A DNA stretch of 35,524 nucleotides from Rhodospirillales bacterium (GTDB taxonomy: Bacteria; Pseudomonadota; Alphaproteobacteria; Rhodospirillales; JAPHRK01): assembly GCA_026196105.1 (NCBI GenBank), contig JAPHRK010000051.1:1-35524 (forward strand), written 5' to 3'. Both the position numbers and the translations under genes were made by a program. Below the pieces are notes generated by a model. The model saw only the letters and a list, made by a program, of their open reading frames with translations, was not told the origin of the DNA and searched no databases. Of this stretch, positions 15,877-22,992 are shown piece after piece (the stretch's first letter is position 1; each line of letters starts with the position of its first letter).

Positions 15877-17670
15877 TTGGAAGACTCTACCAGCCGTAAA
15901 ATTGCCGTCTATATTGCGACCACAGGAGGGCCGGTTAGGGTAGAGCGTATTACTCAAGAACCAGCCCCTCAATCGGTGGTTTGTTTACGCCGCAGTTCTG
16001 AAGTTCTGCCTATTAGTGGGGATTATGATGATTTTGTGAAGCCGGGTAGCGGGGTAATTGTCCGAGAGTTTGGCCCTTTTGAAGATAATGCTTTCAGGCT
16101 TGACCTTTCTGGCTCAATCAGTGCCGGTAAAAGTTGGCAGTTTGGTGTTTTTATCGCCCATGCTCTTGATGCAGCCCAAGGTTATGCTCTGGCTGAAAGT
16201 GACGATGAAGCTGAAGAAATTTTCTGGCTTACTGGCTTGGTAGATTACGACCTTAACCTGGGGCCAGTAAATCATATTCCTGAAAAACTGGAAGCCTCTC
16301 AATTGAGTTTTGAGACCTGGAAAGCCAGTGGCAAAAATATAACCCTTTGTCTCTCTCAAAAACAAAATTCTGAAGAGATTCCTGCTTTGCCTGGAATAGA
16401 AGTTCTTGGCCTTAATAATGCAATGGAACTGCTGACGGTTAAGGGCATTTATAGCGCGGCTTCTTCTTCTGATGTGATTGCGGTTGAACCGATTCCCGTA
16501 ACACCACCTCCACCTAAGAAAAAAAGCTATAAAATTTGGTGGTGGCTTATAGGGGGGATTGCTCTAGCAGGTTTCATCTATCAGGGATATTTAATGTCTT
16601 TAGCTCTGATGGGCGTGAGCACAAGAGGAGCAGCTCCAATAAAGACGGTTCAACTTCCTGCCCCTCCATTAACATCTAAAACTACACCCACACCCACATC
16701 GCCAAAACTTGAGCGTAAAGGGCCGGAAAAGAAGATTTATTCTTTAGCAGAATCTCTTATCAGCGGTATTGAGAGAAGCCGTAAAGCCTTGGTAGAGAAA
16801 GGCGATAAGTACCAATATAATGATCCCCCTCGGGTGGTTTTATGGCCTTTTGGACAGGATAATTTTTCTCTTAATCCCCGCGCTGAAAAAAAGCTGAATG
16901 ACCGTTTGGTTTCGGCTCTTTTAGAAATGGGTAGCGGTGAGTTCACCTTTATGGCACGCGATGAGCTGAAAACCATTATTGAGGATATGGAGGCAACTGG
17001 TGCCTTAGACGACCAAGGGGGTAAAGACCCTATAGCTGCTCTGCTTAAAGATGCTAGCAATATTGATATCATGATTAAAGGCTCTGCCGTTACTGATGGG
17101 GATGCGTCATTAATCAGCTTCAAGGCCGTTCGTATGGATGGAGTTATCCTTGCCCAAACCGAACCAAAGCGCTTTAAAATCAAGCTTCGCAAGCGACAGC
17201 AAGCTGCCGTTAAAGCTGACCCAAAAATAGGTTCTTTTACTTTACGTATGAGAGCGGAGCGCGAGCTATATCGTGTGGGTGAAAAGCTTAATCTTAAACT
17301 TAAACTGACCAAAAACGCCTGGGTCTATTGTTTTTATGACCAAGCTAATGGGGAAATCGTCCAAATATTCCCCAACCCCCCATTCTGGAAAAGCCATAAA
17401 GAACCCCTCTTGTTGGGGAGTCGAGATTATACCATTCCCGGCGAAACTGTTTTTCCTTTTGACCTGATTGTTTCCTTACCCTTGGGCCAAGAAAAGATCA
17501 TCTGCTACGCTGCGGACCGTAATGTCACAGATACTCTCCCAGGAGAGTTACAAGGCCGTAGTTTAGACCCCATTCCTAACCATACGACTTCAGGAATTGA
17601 AGCAATATTCCAGGGTTTGCCGGGAACTAAGGTAACTCGGTCAGATATTGAAATCACGGTGAGTGAGTAG
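15877..17670 (+). CDS. Membrane protein: degenerate Lon-like domain, TM, CsgG-like and DUF4384 domains
   Basis: A 597-residue protein with three parts. Residues 1-195 resemble the S16 (Lon) protease domain: SISAGKSWQFGVFIAHALDA matches the Lon 'GPSAG' region with Ser82 in place, WLTGLVDYDLNLGPVNHIPEKLEAS matches 'TGEI..G.V..IGGLKEKLLAA', and EEIPALPGIEVLGLNNAMELL matches the C-terminal Lon strand-helix. The catalytic Lys is replaced by Pro135. A basic stretch and a TM helix (219-246) follow, so the N-terminus is likely cytoplasmic. After a Pro/Thr linker, 317-435 resembles CsgG/FlgO/LpoB domains (PRVVLWPFGQDNF, IDIMIKGSAV), and 453-560 is DUF4384 (LYRVGEKLNLKLKL, WVYCFYDQANGEIVQIFPN). The start is a TTG, the only option after an in-frame stop, 4 nt from the previous gene. 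It overlaps the next gene by 8 nt. Confidence 0.72.
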   Translation: MEDSTSRKIAVYIATTGGPVRVERITQEPAPQSVVCLRRSSEVLPISGDYDDFVKPGSGVIVREFGPFEDNAFRLDLSGSISAGKSWQFGVFIAHALDAAQGYALAESDDEAEEIFWLTGLVDYDLNLGPVNHIPEKLEASQLSFETWKASGKNITLCLSQKQNSEEIPALPGIEVLGLNNAMELLTVKGIYSAASSSDVIAVEPIPVTPPPPKKKSYKIWWWLIGGIALAGFIYQGYLMSLALMGVSTRGAAPIKTVQLPAPPLTSKTTPTPTSPKLERKGPEKKIYSLAESLISGIERSRKALVEKGDKYQYNDPPRVVLWPFGQDNFSLNPRAEKKLNDRLVSALLEMGSGEFTFMARDELKTIIEDMEATGALDDQGGKDPIAALLKDASNIDIMIKGSAVTDGDASLISFKAVRMDGVILAQTEPKRFKIKLRKRQQAAVKADPKIGSFTLRMRAERELYRVGEKLNLKLKLTKNAWVYCFYDQANGEIVQIFPNPPFWKSHKEPLLLGSRDYTIPGETVFPFDLIVSLPLGQEKIICYAADRNVTDTLPGELQGRSLDPIPNHTTSGIEAIFQGLPGTKVTRSDIEITVSE

Positions 17671-18463
17671 TAGCGTAGTGACTTTCACAAACATCATCAC
17701 AATTGTTTTTATTATATATATTGGGCTTGTTGCCGCGATCTATTTTGGTCAACGATCTTTGATCTATTACCCCGATAATAACCTAGGTACGCCAGCACAA
17801 TATGGCATGCCAGAGATGCAGGTGTTGGGGAAATCTTGGTATGCCCCGGCTCAAGATGAAACTTTGCCGGTCATCGTTTTCTTTCATGGTAATGCCGGGC
17901 ATATTGGGCACCGTGGCTTCAAGGCTAGGATGTTCCTTGATCAGGGATATGGTGTTTTGCTCGTTGGGTATAGGGGGTATGGAGGTAATTCCGGTTCTCC
18001 TTCAGAGAAAGGGCTATACGAAGATGCAAGAACAGCTCTATCTGATCTTTCTTCAAAGAGCATAGCCAAAGAACAGGTTGTGTTATATGGAGAATCAATT
18101 GGCACTGGTATTGCTGTTCAGATGGCCCTTGAGGGACACGGTAGAGCCCTTGTCCTGGAAGCGCCCTACAGCTCGCTCGAAGATATAGCCTCCCAATATT
18201 ACCCGATTTTTCCCGTGAGTTGGTTGCTCAAAGATCGTTTCGACTCAATCGATAAAGTTGATAAAATTTCTATCCCTAAATTGATTGTTCACGGCAAAAA
18301 AGATGAAGTAATTCCCCAGGAACTAGGCCGCCGTCTCTTTGAAAAATCAGCAAAGCCCAAGCAGTGGAATAGCTTTGCAAAAGCAGGGCATAATAATTTG
18401 TTTGAACATGGCGCCGGAGTAGCGGTTCTGGAGTTTTTAAAAGAAATGAAAGGGAAACAATGA
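17663..18463 (+). CDS. Alpha/beta hydrolase, BEM46/YfhR-like
   Basis: A 266-residue membrane-anchored hydrolase: an N-terminal TM helix (NIITIVFIIYIGLVAAIYFG), the oxyanion loop FFHGNAGHIGHRG, GYRGYGGNSGSPSEKGLYEDA, a nucleophile elbow with Ser in YGESIGTGIA, Asp in GKKDEVIP and His in AGHNN. The catalytic triad is complete. Family members are esterases or lipases of unclear substrate. The start is a GTG at 17663 (overlapping the previous stop) or a GTG at 17678. It ends with an ATGA overlap on the GFA gene. It may be a passenger in cluster B rather than a component of the envelope machine. Confidence 0.88.
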   Translation: MSSSVVTFTNIITIVFIIYIGLVAAIYFGQRSLIYYPDNNLGTPAQYGMPEMQVLGKSWYAPAQDETLPVIVFFHGNAGHIGHRGFKARMFLDQGYGVLLVGYRGYGGNSGSPSEKGLYEDARTALSDLSSKSIAKEQVVLYGESIGTGIAVQMALEGHGRALVLEAPYSSLEDIASQYYPIFPVSWLLKDRFDSIDKVDKISIPKLIVHGKKDEVIPQELGRRLFEKSAKPKQWNSFAKAGHNNLFEHGAGVAVLEFLKEMKGKQ

Positions 18464-18891
18464 GCAATGCCGTGGATGCCCGATGTCATTGTGGCAATAT
18501 AACTTTAAAGTTTATTCCGGCAAAACCTTTAGAAGATTTGTTTGTTCGGAGATGCGACTGTAAATTCTGCAACTTACATGGTGTGCACTGGACCTCCGAC
18601 CCAGATGGGCAACTTGATATATTTGTTGCAGATATAGATATTCTTAATCGATATCAATTTGGCCATCGCACAGCAGAGTTTCTGGTGTGCGCCTGTTGTG
18701 GTGTTGTCCCAGCTGTTTTATGCGAAATAAACGGGACTACTTACGGTGCTTTTAATATCAATACGGCTGAAGATCGATTAGTTTTTCCGGAAAATGCGAA
18801 AATTGTCAGCTTTGAAGGTGAAACCCTTGAAGATCGATTAAGGCGGCGCAGCAGAAATTGGGTAGGTAAAGTTGTGCTGGAATTTAACTAA
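18460..18891 (+). CDS. GFA/CENP-V family zinc protein
   Basis: A 143-residue protein of the GFA (glutathione-dependent formaldehyde-activating) fold. Zinc-ligand groups are visible as RCHCGN near the start, RRCDCKFCNLHG about residues 30-40, and CACCGV about residues 77-82, with the usual spacing. The fold is used by several zinc enzymes with thiol or aldehyde substrates; the reaction here is unknown. It is the last gene of cluster B, overlapping the hydrolase by 4 nt. It is followed by 157 nt that hold the leader of cluster C. Confidence 0.85.
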   Translation: MSNAVDARCHCGNITLKFIPAKPLEDLFVRRCDCKFCNLHGVHWTSDPDGQLDIFVADIDILNRYQFGHRTAEFLVCACCGVVPAVLCEINGTTYGAFNINTAEDRLVFPENAKIVSFEGETLEDRLRRRSRNWVGKVVLEFN

Positions 18892-18995
18892 TTAAGCGAG
18901 CAAAGATTATTTTATCTCAAAAAATTATCATGCTGAACCACATCACAAATGGTTTTTCAAGAATATATGAAAATTTTACTCACTCCTTAAAAAAA

Positions 18996-19024
18996 CACCT
19001 CTCCCCCCTCCATAGCCCTCTCAA
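18996..19024 (+). promoter_or_regulatory. Shared leader element, copy C
   Basis: CACCTCT, 6 nt (all C), TCCATAGCC, then CTCTCA, 32 nt before the ATG at 19049. The words and the spacing match copy A at 11620-11646, with one extra C. The same A-rich run (AAAAAAC) lies immediately before both copies. Confidence 0.45.
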
Positions 19025-19042
19025 GATTAACGCAATGGAGGG
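19006..19042 (+). promoter_or_regulatory. Hairpin able to hide the ribosome binding site
   Basis: CCCTCCAT (19006-19013) is a perfect 8-bp complement of ATGGAGGG (19035-19042), which contains the Shine-Dalgarno sequence of the lipoprotein gene at 19049. The loop is 21 nt. If formed, the stem would lower translation of the first gene of cluster C. Confidence 0.4.
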
Positions 19043-19048
19043 TTATCC

Positions 19049-19612
19049 ATGTTACAGGTTACTTCAAAAAATGTTGGACGGTTCCTCGTCCTTACGGCAG
19101 CCGCCTTTACTTTAAGCGCTTGCGTGACCCAAGGAAACTTGGGGCAAGATGAGGGTATTGGCTTCCGTCAGGCTCGTTTTGAGCAAATTTCAGTTATGCG
19201 TGATTATCGTAAATGCAAAGACGAAGCTCTCAATCTTGACCAAAAGGCTCGGGCCTCTGGTGAAGCGGCTCGTTACCTTTCAAGCGCTCGCTTGCTTGAA
19301 AAATGTGAAGCTGAAATTGGCCCCGATGCGGCTGGCGCTGCCAAAGGTGAACGTCTTCGTGCTTATGCCTTAAGTATTCAAAATTACTTCAAGGGTGGCG
19401 ATGTTGCGAAAGCGCGTGAAAATCTCCAGAAGCTTAAACAAGCTCATCCCCGCGCTGATCTCTATTTTGCTGATGGGTCTTCTTTTGTTGAAACAATGGA
19501 AGTGCTGCTCGGTATGAAAGACAAAGGTGCGATCGCTAAATTCTCCGTTGCAAATGTAAATGGCGAACTCAAATCCGAACTCCGTCGTGTCCGCTATTGG
19601 AAACGTAATTAA
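19049..19612 (+). CDS. Lipoprotein with TPR-like helices, first gene of cluster C
   Basis: A 187-residue lipoprotein (lipobox TLSACV, Cys25). The mature part is helical. Paired helices rich in Ala and Leu suggest TPR-type repeats (ALSIQNYFKGGDVAKARENL, then KLKQAHPRADLYF). I do not recognise a named family. GGAGGG lies 6 nt before the ATG. It heads a run of seven genes in one direction: the next starts 21 nt later. Lipoproteins at both ends of cluster C and at the head of cluster A are consistent with an assembly anchored at the outer membrane. Confidence 0.7.
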   Translation: MLQVTSKNVGRFLVLTAAAFTLSACVTQGNLGQDEGIGFRQARFEQISVMRDYRKCKDEALNLDQKARASGEAARYLSSARLLEKCEAEIGPDAAGAAKGERLRAYALSIQNYFKGGDVAKARENLQKLKQAHPRADLYFADGSSFVETMEVLLGMKDKGAIAKFSVANVNGELKSELRRVRYWKRN

Positions 19613-19633
19613 AAAATCCCCAAGGAGACTGTC

Positions 19634-20542
19634 ATGACTGGTTTAACTTTAATGGTAGATAAAATGTCCCCAAAAAGATTAACTCTTGCATTGGCCTTTA
19701 CCTCTGCTTTGGTTGTTGGGGTGACTGCCAGCCAAATCGCAAGTGCTGCGACGAATGGTAACCCAAGTTGGCGTCCTCAATCTAGCGAACGGTTGGTAAA
19801 GCTTCCTGCAAGCTATTTGAAAAAATCTATTGATCATGATTTCAAACAATCTGAGTTGGGGTTAGCTTTGCAAAATACCGATGAGAATATTGGCCTTAAA
19901 GCCAAAACCTTGAATGATTTGCAAAGTGCTGTTGGTCAATCTCAAGGGGAAGTTCAAGATGAGCTCCGTCATCAGTTCTTGGGTGAAAAGCGAGATTATA
20001 TTCAATTGATGTCTCAACGAAATGAGCTCAAACGCAAACATCTTGTAACCAAACGCCGTTTGTTTGAAACCATGCTGGAGAAGGTCGCAGATAGCAAAAA
20101 TGTCTCGCCTGTTCGTCAAGAGTTGATGGACAAGCAAGATGAAGCCATGCAGAGGTTTGAATCTTCCTTTGATAAAGTAGACATGCGGTTGTTTAAAAAC
20201 GGTATGGCTGCAGATAGTAAGTACGGTCAGAAGCACCATGAAAATGTTTCGGCTATCGAAAAACTGATGAGCCGTATTCAAGGCCACCGTATGAATTCTA
20301 TACCAGAAGATGATGGTCGTCCCTTAACTCATGAAGAGCAATTGCGCCGTATGGCTTCAAACGTTCAAGCTGAAATCGCTTTGCTCGACCAAGAAGAAGG
20401 TATCCTCGGTTATATGGCTAAGTTAGTGGCTCTTGATGCCATGGCCTTAGCTGAAGAAAGCCTGGATGCCGAGCTTTCAGATAGTGATACCCCAGGCTCT
20501 CAAGGACCTGCTGGTGCGGTATCTTTCTTTATGAATAACTAA
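19634..20542 (+). CDS. Exported coiled-coil protein
   Basis: A 302-residue protein with a signal peptide that has a long n-region (RLTLALAFTSALVVGV, ending SQIASAA). The mature part is nearly all charged helix, with heptad-like stretches (KRDYIQLMSQRNELKRKHL, KHHENVSAIEKLMSR), so probably a periplasmic coiled-coil rod or scaffold. It ends in an acidic Ser/Asp/Pro tail. The start at 19634 has AAGGAG 6 nt before it; an ATG at 19664 (MSPKRL) would give a more normal signal peptide. I do not recognise a family. Its neighbours (21-nt gaps) suggest it is a structural part of the cluster C assembly. Confidence 0.68.
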   Translation: MTGLTLMVDKMSPKRLTLALAFTSALVVGVTASQIASAATNGNPSWRPQSSERLVKLPASYLKKSIDHDFKQSELGLALQNTDENIGLKAKTLNDLQSAVGQSQGEVQDELRHQFLGEKRDYIQLMSQRNELKRKHLVTKRRLFETMLEKVADSKNVSPVRQELMDKQDEAMQRFESSFDKVDMRLFKNGMAADSKYGQKHHENVSAIEKLMSRIQGHRMNSIPEDDGRPLTHEEQLRRMASNVQAEIALLDQEEGILGYMAKLVALDAMALAEESLDAELSDSDTPGSQGPAGAVSFFMNN

Positions 20543-20563
20543 AATATTTGTTGGAGAAACATC

Positions 20564-20974
20564 ATGTTTACCTCAATTAAAACAAAACTTCATGTCTTAG
20601 CTTTGACCATAGCTGTCGCTACCGCTGCTTTTGCCGGAACCAATTCAGCCCAAGCAGGGACTCTAGAGAACCTTGAACGGGAGCGTGCCATTCTGGTGCA
20701 AACCTTTATGAACCCCACCCTGACCCCTGAACAACGTCAAGCTTCTATCGCTTCTACTAATCGTCGCCTTGTTGATTTGGAACGCATGGTTCTTCGTGAT
20801 AAGAGCTTACGTGGCAAAAACACCAAAGTGGTGCGTCGAGCTTTTAAAAGTTACGACGTTTCCTTCATGGCCCATGCTTCGGCTGAGAAAAATCTGACCT
20901 TGGTGGATAACTGGATGGAACAGTTCGGTTTGTCGACAGAAACTTTGATGACCGCTGAAGTAGGGAGACGCTAA
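20564..20974 (+). CDS. Small exported helical protein
   Basis: A 136-residue protein with a signal peptide (MFTSIKTKLHVLALTIAVAT, ending near SAQAG). The mature part is charged and helical (LENLERERAILVQTFMNPTL, then RRLVDLERMVLRDKSL) without Cys. It resembles the upstream coiled-coil protein in style but is not clearly a copy. The family is unknown. GGAG lies 8 nt before the ATG, and the stop is 1 nt before the ExbB-like start, so tight coupling to that membrane protein is likely. Confidence 0.65.
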   Translation: MFTSIKTKLHVLALTIAVATAAFAGTNSAQAGTLENLERERAILVQTFMNPTLTPEQRQASIASTNRRLVDLERMVLRDKSLRGKNTKVVRRAFKSYDVSFMAHASAEKNLTLVDNWMEQFGLSTETLMTAEVGRR

Positions 20975-20975
20975 A

Positions 20976-21488
20976 ATGCGCGCCGTTCTCTCCATGGCCG
21001 AAACTGGATCGCGGAGCTTGAGTTTCCTCTTAGGTATCTTGGTTCTTGGGTTAGCGATTGCGGTAGGAACGACTTCCCTTGATCCCTCTTCAATTGCGGC
21101 TTGGGCTCTAAAGGTTTTCGGTGTCACCTTTATTCTTCTCATTGGTGGTCTTGTCTTTACTGCTTTGTTTAGCTGGGTGCGTTATTGCCAAGCTCAAAAA
21201 TATGACGGCGGACAAGTCTGGCTTGAAACCGGAATGCATGCCGCAAATGGCGTCTCAACTGTAGCTCTAACTTATACCTTGCTTGGGATCAGCATGGGTA
21301 TTGGTACCTTAGCCGACCAACAGCTTAACCCTGAGACTGTGCAAATCATTATTGCTGGCCTTACCGAGCACTTTAGTCTCGCCTTTCTAACCTCTGTAAT
21401 TGGTTTACCCTTGGCTGCAGCTCTGAGAGCCTTGCTGATGATTACTGAAGCTCGTTGTGAAAAGGAAAACAAATCATGCGTTTCTTAA
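20976..21488 (+). CDS. Compact MotA/TolQ/ExbB-like proton-channel protein
   Basis: A 170-residue polytopic protein. Four TM helices are visible: about 14-33, 45-67, 92-113 and 132-155. The last two carry the family pattern: TYTLLGISMGIGTL matches the ExbB/MotA 'GLLGT..G' helix, and FSLAFLTSVIGLPLAAALRAL matches the 'AL.TTA.GL..A.PA' helix with polar Thr139/Ser140. The cytoplasmic loop between TM2 and TM3 is only about 25 residues, far shorter than in MotA, and total length is below both MotA and ExbB. This would form the pentamer that, with an ExbD/MotB partner, uses the proton or sodium gradient to move something in the periplasm. The likely partner is at 12615. The gene is followed by a 13-nt overlap with the next start. 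Confidence 0.62.
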   Translation: MRAVLSMAETGSRSLSFLLGILVLGLAIAVGTTSLDPSSIAAWALKVFGVTFILLIGGLVFTALFSWVRYCQAQKYDGGQVWLETGMHAANGVSTVALTYTLLGISMGIGTLADQQLNPETVQIIIAGLTEHFSLAFLTSVIGLPLAAALRALLMITEARCEKENKSCVS

Positions 21489-22021
21489 TGTTTAATTTGG
21501 TCGTCGTTGGCGCCCTTTTCTACCTGCTGACGGGTGGAAATATTCAACAAGCCAAAACTCTGATGGAAAGTGATACGGCTCAAGCTGCCAAAGGTCGTGC
21601 AGAACAAATAGTCGGTATGGCAAAACAAGCCGTTGGTGATTTAACCCAAAAGGTGACCCAACCTGAGAAGCCTGTATCCAAGGTGGCAACGGCTTTGAAA
21701 GATACTTACACAGCACCTGTCAAATCCCAAACGCAACAACTTCCAGTTTCTAAGTCAGAGACTTTAAAAACAGCCGAACTGCCCCCTCTTGATGGTGAGA
21801 AAGTTGTTAAGCCTCATGTGACCTATGAGGCTCCAGATGGCGTCTCTCCTGGAGTTGTTGAGCGCCAAGAACCTGTTTTGCAGCAAGAAACGATTGTTGC
21901 TCAGGTCGAGACAAATGATGAATTAGTGCCAAGTGAAGAGAAACGATTGGCGCGCAAAAAAGAACTAAGCCGCATGGTTTTCGATATGGAACGCCTCTTC
22001 GCTGAAAAATTGGTGAGATAG
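21476..22021 (+). CDS. Single-TM protein with long periplasmic tail
   Basis: A 181-residue protein. The first 18 residues (RFLMFNLVVVGALFYLLTGG) form a TM anchor or uncleaved signal, with no cleavage motif or Cys. The rest is Lys/Pro/Glu-rich and low in structure (TQPEKPVSKVATALK; ELPPLDGEKVVKPHVTYE), ending with a short basic helix (RLARKKELSRMVFDMERLF). A periplasmic spacer role is inferred. It overlaps the ExbB-like gene by 13 nt, so the two are translated together. The next gene starts 2 nt after its stop. Confidence 0.68.
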   Translation: MRFLMFNLVVVGALFYLLTGGNIQQAKTLMESDTAQAAKGRAEQIVGMAKQAVGDLTQKVTQPEKPVSKVATALKDTYTAPVKSQTQQLPVSKSETLKTAELPPLDGEKVVKPHVTYEAPDGVSPGVVERQEPVLQQETIVAQVETNDELVPSEEKRLARKKELSRMVFDMERLFAEKLVR

Positions 22022-22023
22022 CC

Positions 22024-22992
22024 ATGAGGGATGACCGTTTTGGGAAGTTGATGTCAGTTTTTATTAGTATCCTACTTGGATGCTGTCTCGTCCTTTTGGT
22101 TCTCCCTACAGAGACCACCAATAAGGACGAAAACCGGAAACAACCAACCAAGACGGCTGCTCCTAAATCTCTAGACAAAAAACTCGCTCAAGCGACTCCT
22201 TCTTCTATAATCTTGCCAGCACCACCTCCGCCACCCATGCCTGTGGCTAAAGCTGTTCCCCCAAAACCTAAAATGCAACCGGAGGAAAAACAGGTTGCTA
22301 AGGTAATTCCTAAACCAATTACGAAGCCCAAATCACAACCGGTGAAACAAGTCGTACGCAAACCAGTTCCACGTAAAGCGATTGCCCCTAAGCCTCGACC
22401 TGCTCAACCTAACCCCAAACCTGAACCAACTGTTTCTTTGGCCTCTGCTGGGAAAAAAGGTTTACAGGAAGGTCGTGCCTTATTACGGGTTTTAGAGCAT
22501 GGTGCCGGTCCTATGATTGAAATAGCCTGGCCTGGTTCTGCTACCCAACGAGATATTCTATATAAACGGTTTTCTCAATGCTTTGGGATGCGTATTGCCT
22601 TAGTGGATGAACAGGTTGGGCTGTTTGTTGATGAGGGGCAACCTGGGCGAAAGTGGGAAATTAACATGGATCGTTTTAGCGGATTTTTACGCCAACCTTC
22701 CGGCGGCCTCGCCCGTAATGAACGGTCTAAAGTTCAACGAATTCGCCATTATCACGGTGGCCTTAACCAAGCTTCCCCTATCCGGCTATTCCCTCGCAAT
22801 GTGGATGCTTTGTTACTTAGCGGGTTGGGGGAAATTGTCGGTAGTGCCTATAAAAATGCCAAAAATATTCGTGCCACCTACCGCATAGAGGGACAACATA
22901 CTTTGGTCGGTGGTATCTCCGTTGATGGCCGTCCCTTGCCAGGAACTATTGATCTTAGTGGCGCAGGGCGTGGGTGCTCAAGGAGGGTATGA
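22024..22992 (+). CDS. TonB/TolA-shaped protein
   Basis: A 322-residue protein: a short cytoplasmic N-terminus, one TM helix (about 9-28), and a Pro/Lys-rich spacer about 35-145 (for example LPAPPPPPMPVAKAVPPKP, then QPVKQVVRKPVPRK). A compact C-terminal domain of roughly 170 residues follows (starting ALLRVLEHGAGPMIEIAWP, with DILYKRFSQCFGMRIALV). The layout matches TonB and TolA: inner-membrane anchor, stiff spacer through the periplasm, and a binding domain. The C-terminal domain does not look like the TonB fold signature, and its family is unknown. Being two genes after the ExbB-like channel is the expected context. The stop overlaps the next start (ATGATG at 22989). Confidence 0.62.
   Translation: MRDDRFGKLMSVFISILLGCCLVLLVLPTETTNKDENRKQPTKTAAPKSLDKKLAQATPSSIILPAPPPPPMPVAKAVPPKPKMQPEEKQVAKVIPKPITKPKSQPVKQVVRKPVPRKAIAPKPRPAQPNPKPEPTVSLASAGKKGLQEGRALLRVLEHGAGPMIEIAWPGSATQRDILYKRFSQCFGMRIALVDEQVGLFVDEGQPGRKWEINMDRFSGFLRQPSGGLARNERSKVQRIRHYHGGLNQASPIRLFPRNVDALLLSGLGEIVGSAYKNAKNIRATYRIEGQHTLVGGISVDGRPLPGTIDLSGAGRGCSRRV

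Noticed and set aside
16737-17312. A 191-residue minus-strand frame opposite the Lon-like/DUF4384 gene
   Set aside because: Overlaps a well-supported CDS throughout, with no start signal or recognisable product.
18769-18842. Repeat of GAAGATCGATTA about 60 bp apart
   Set aside because: Both copies are coding parts of the GFA protein; too short and without regulatory context.
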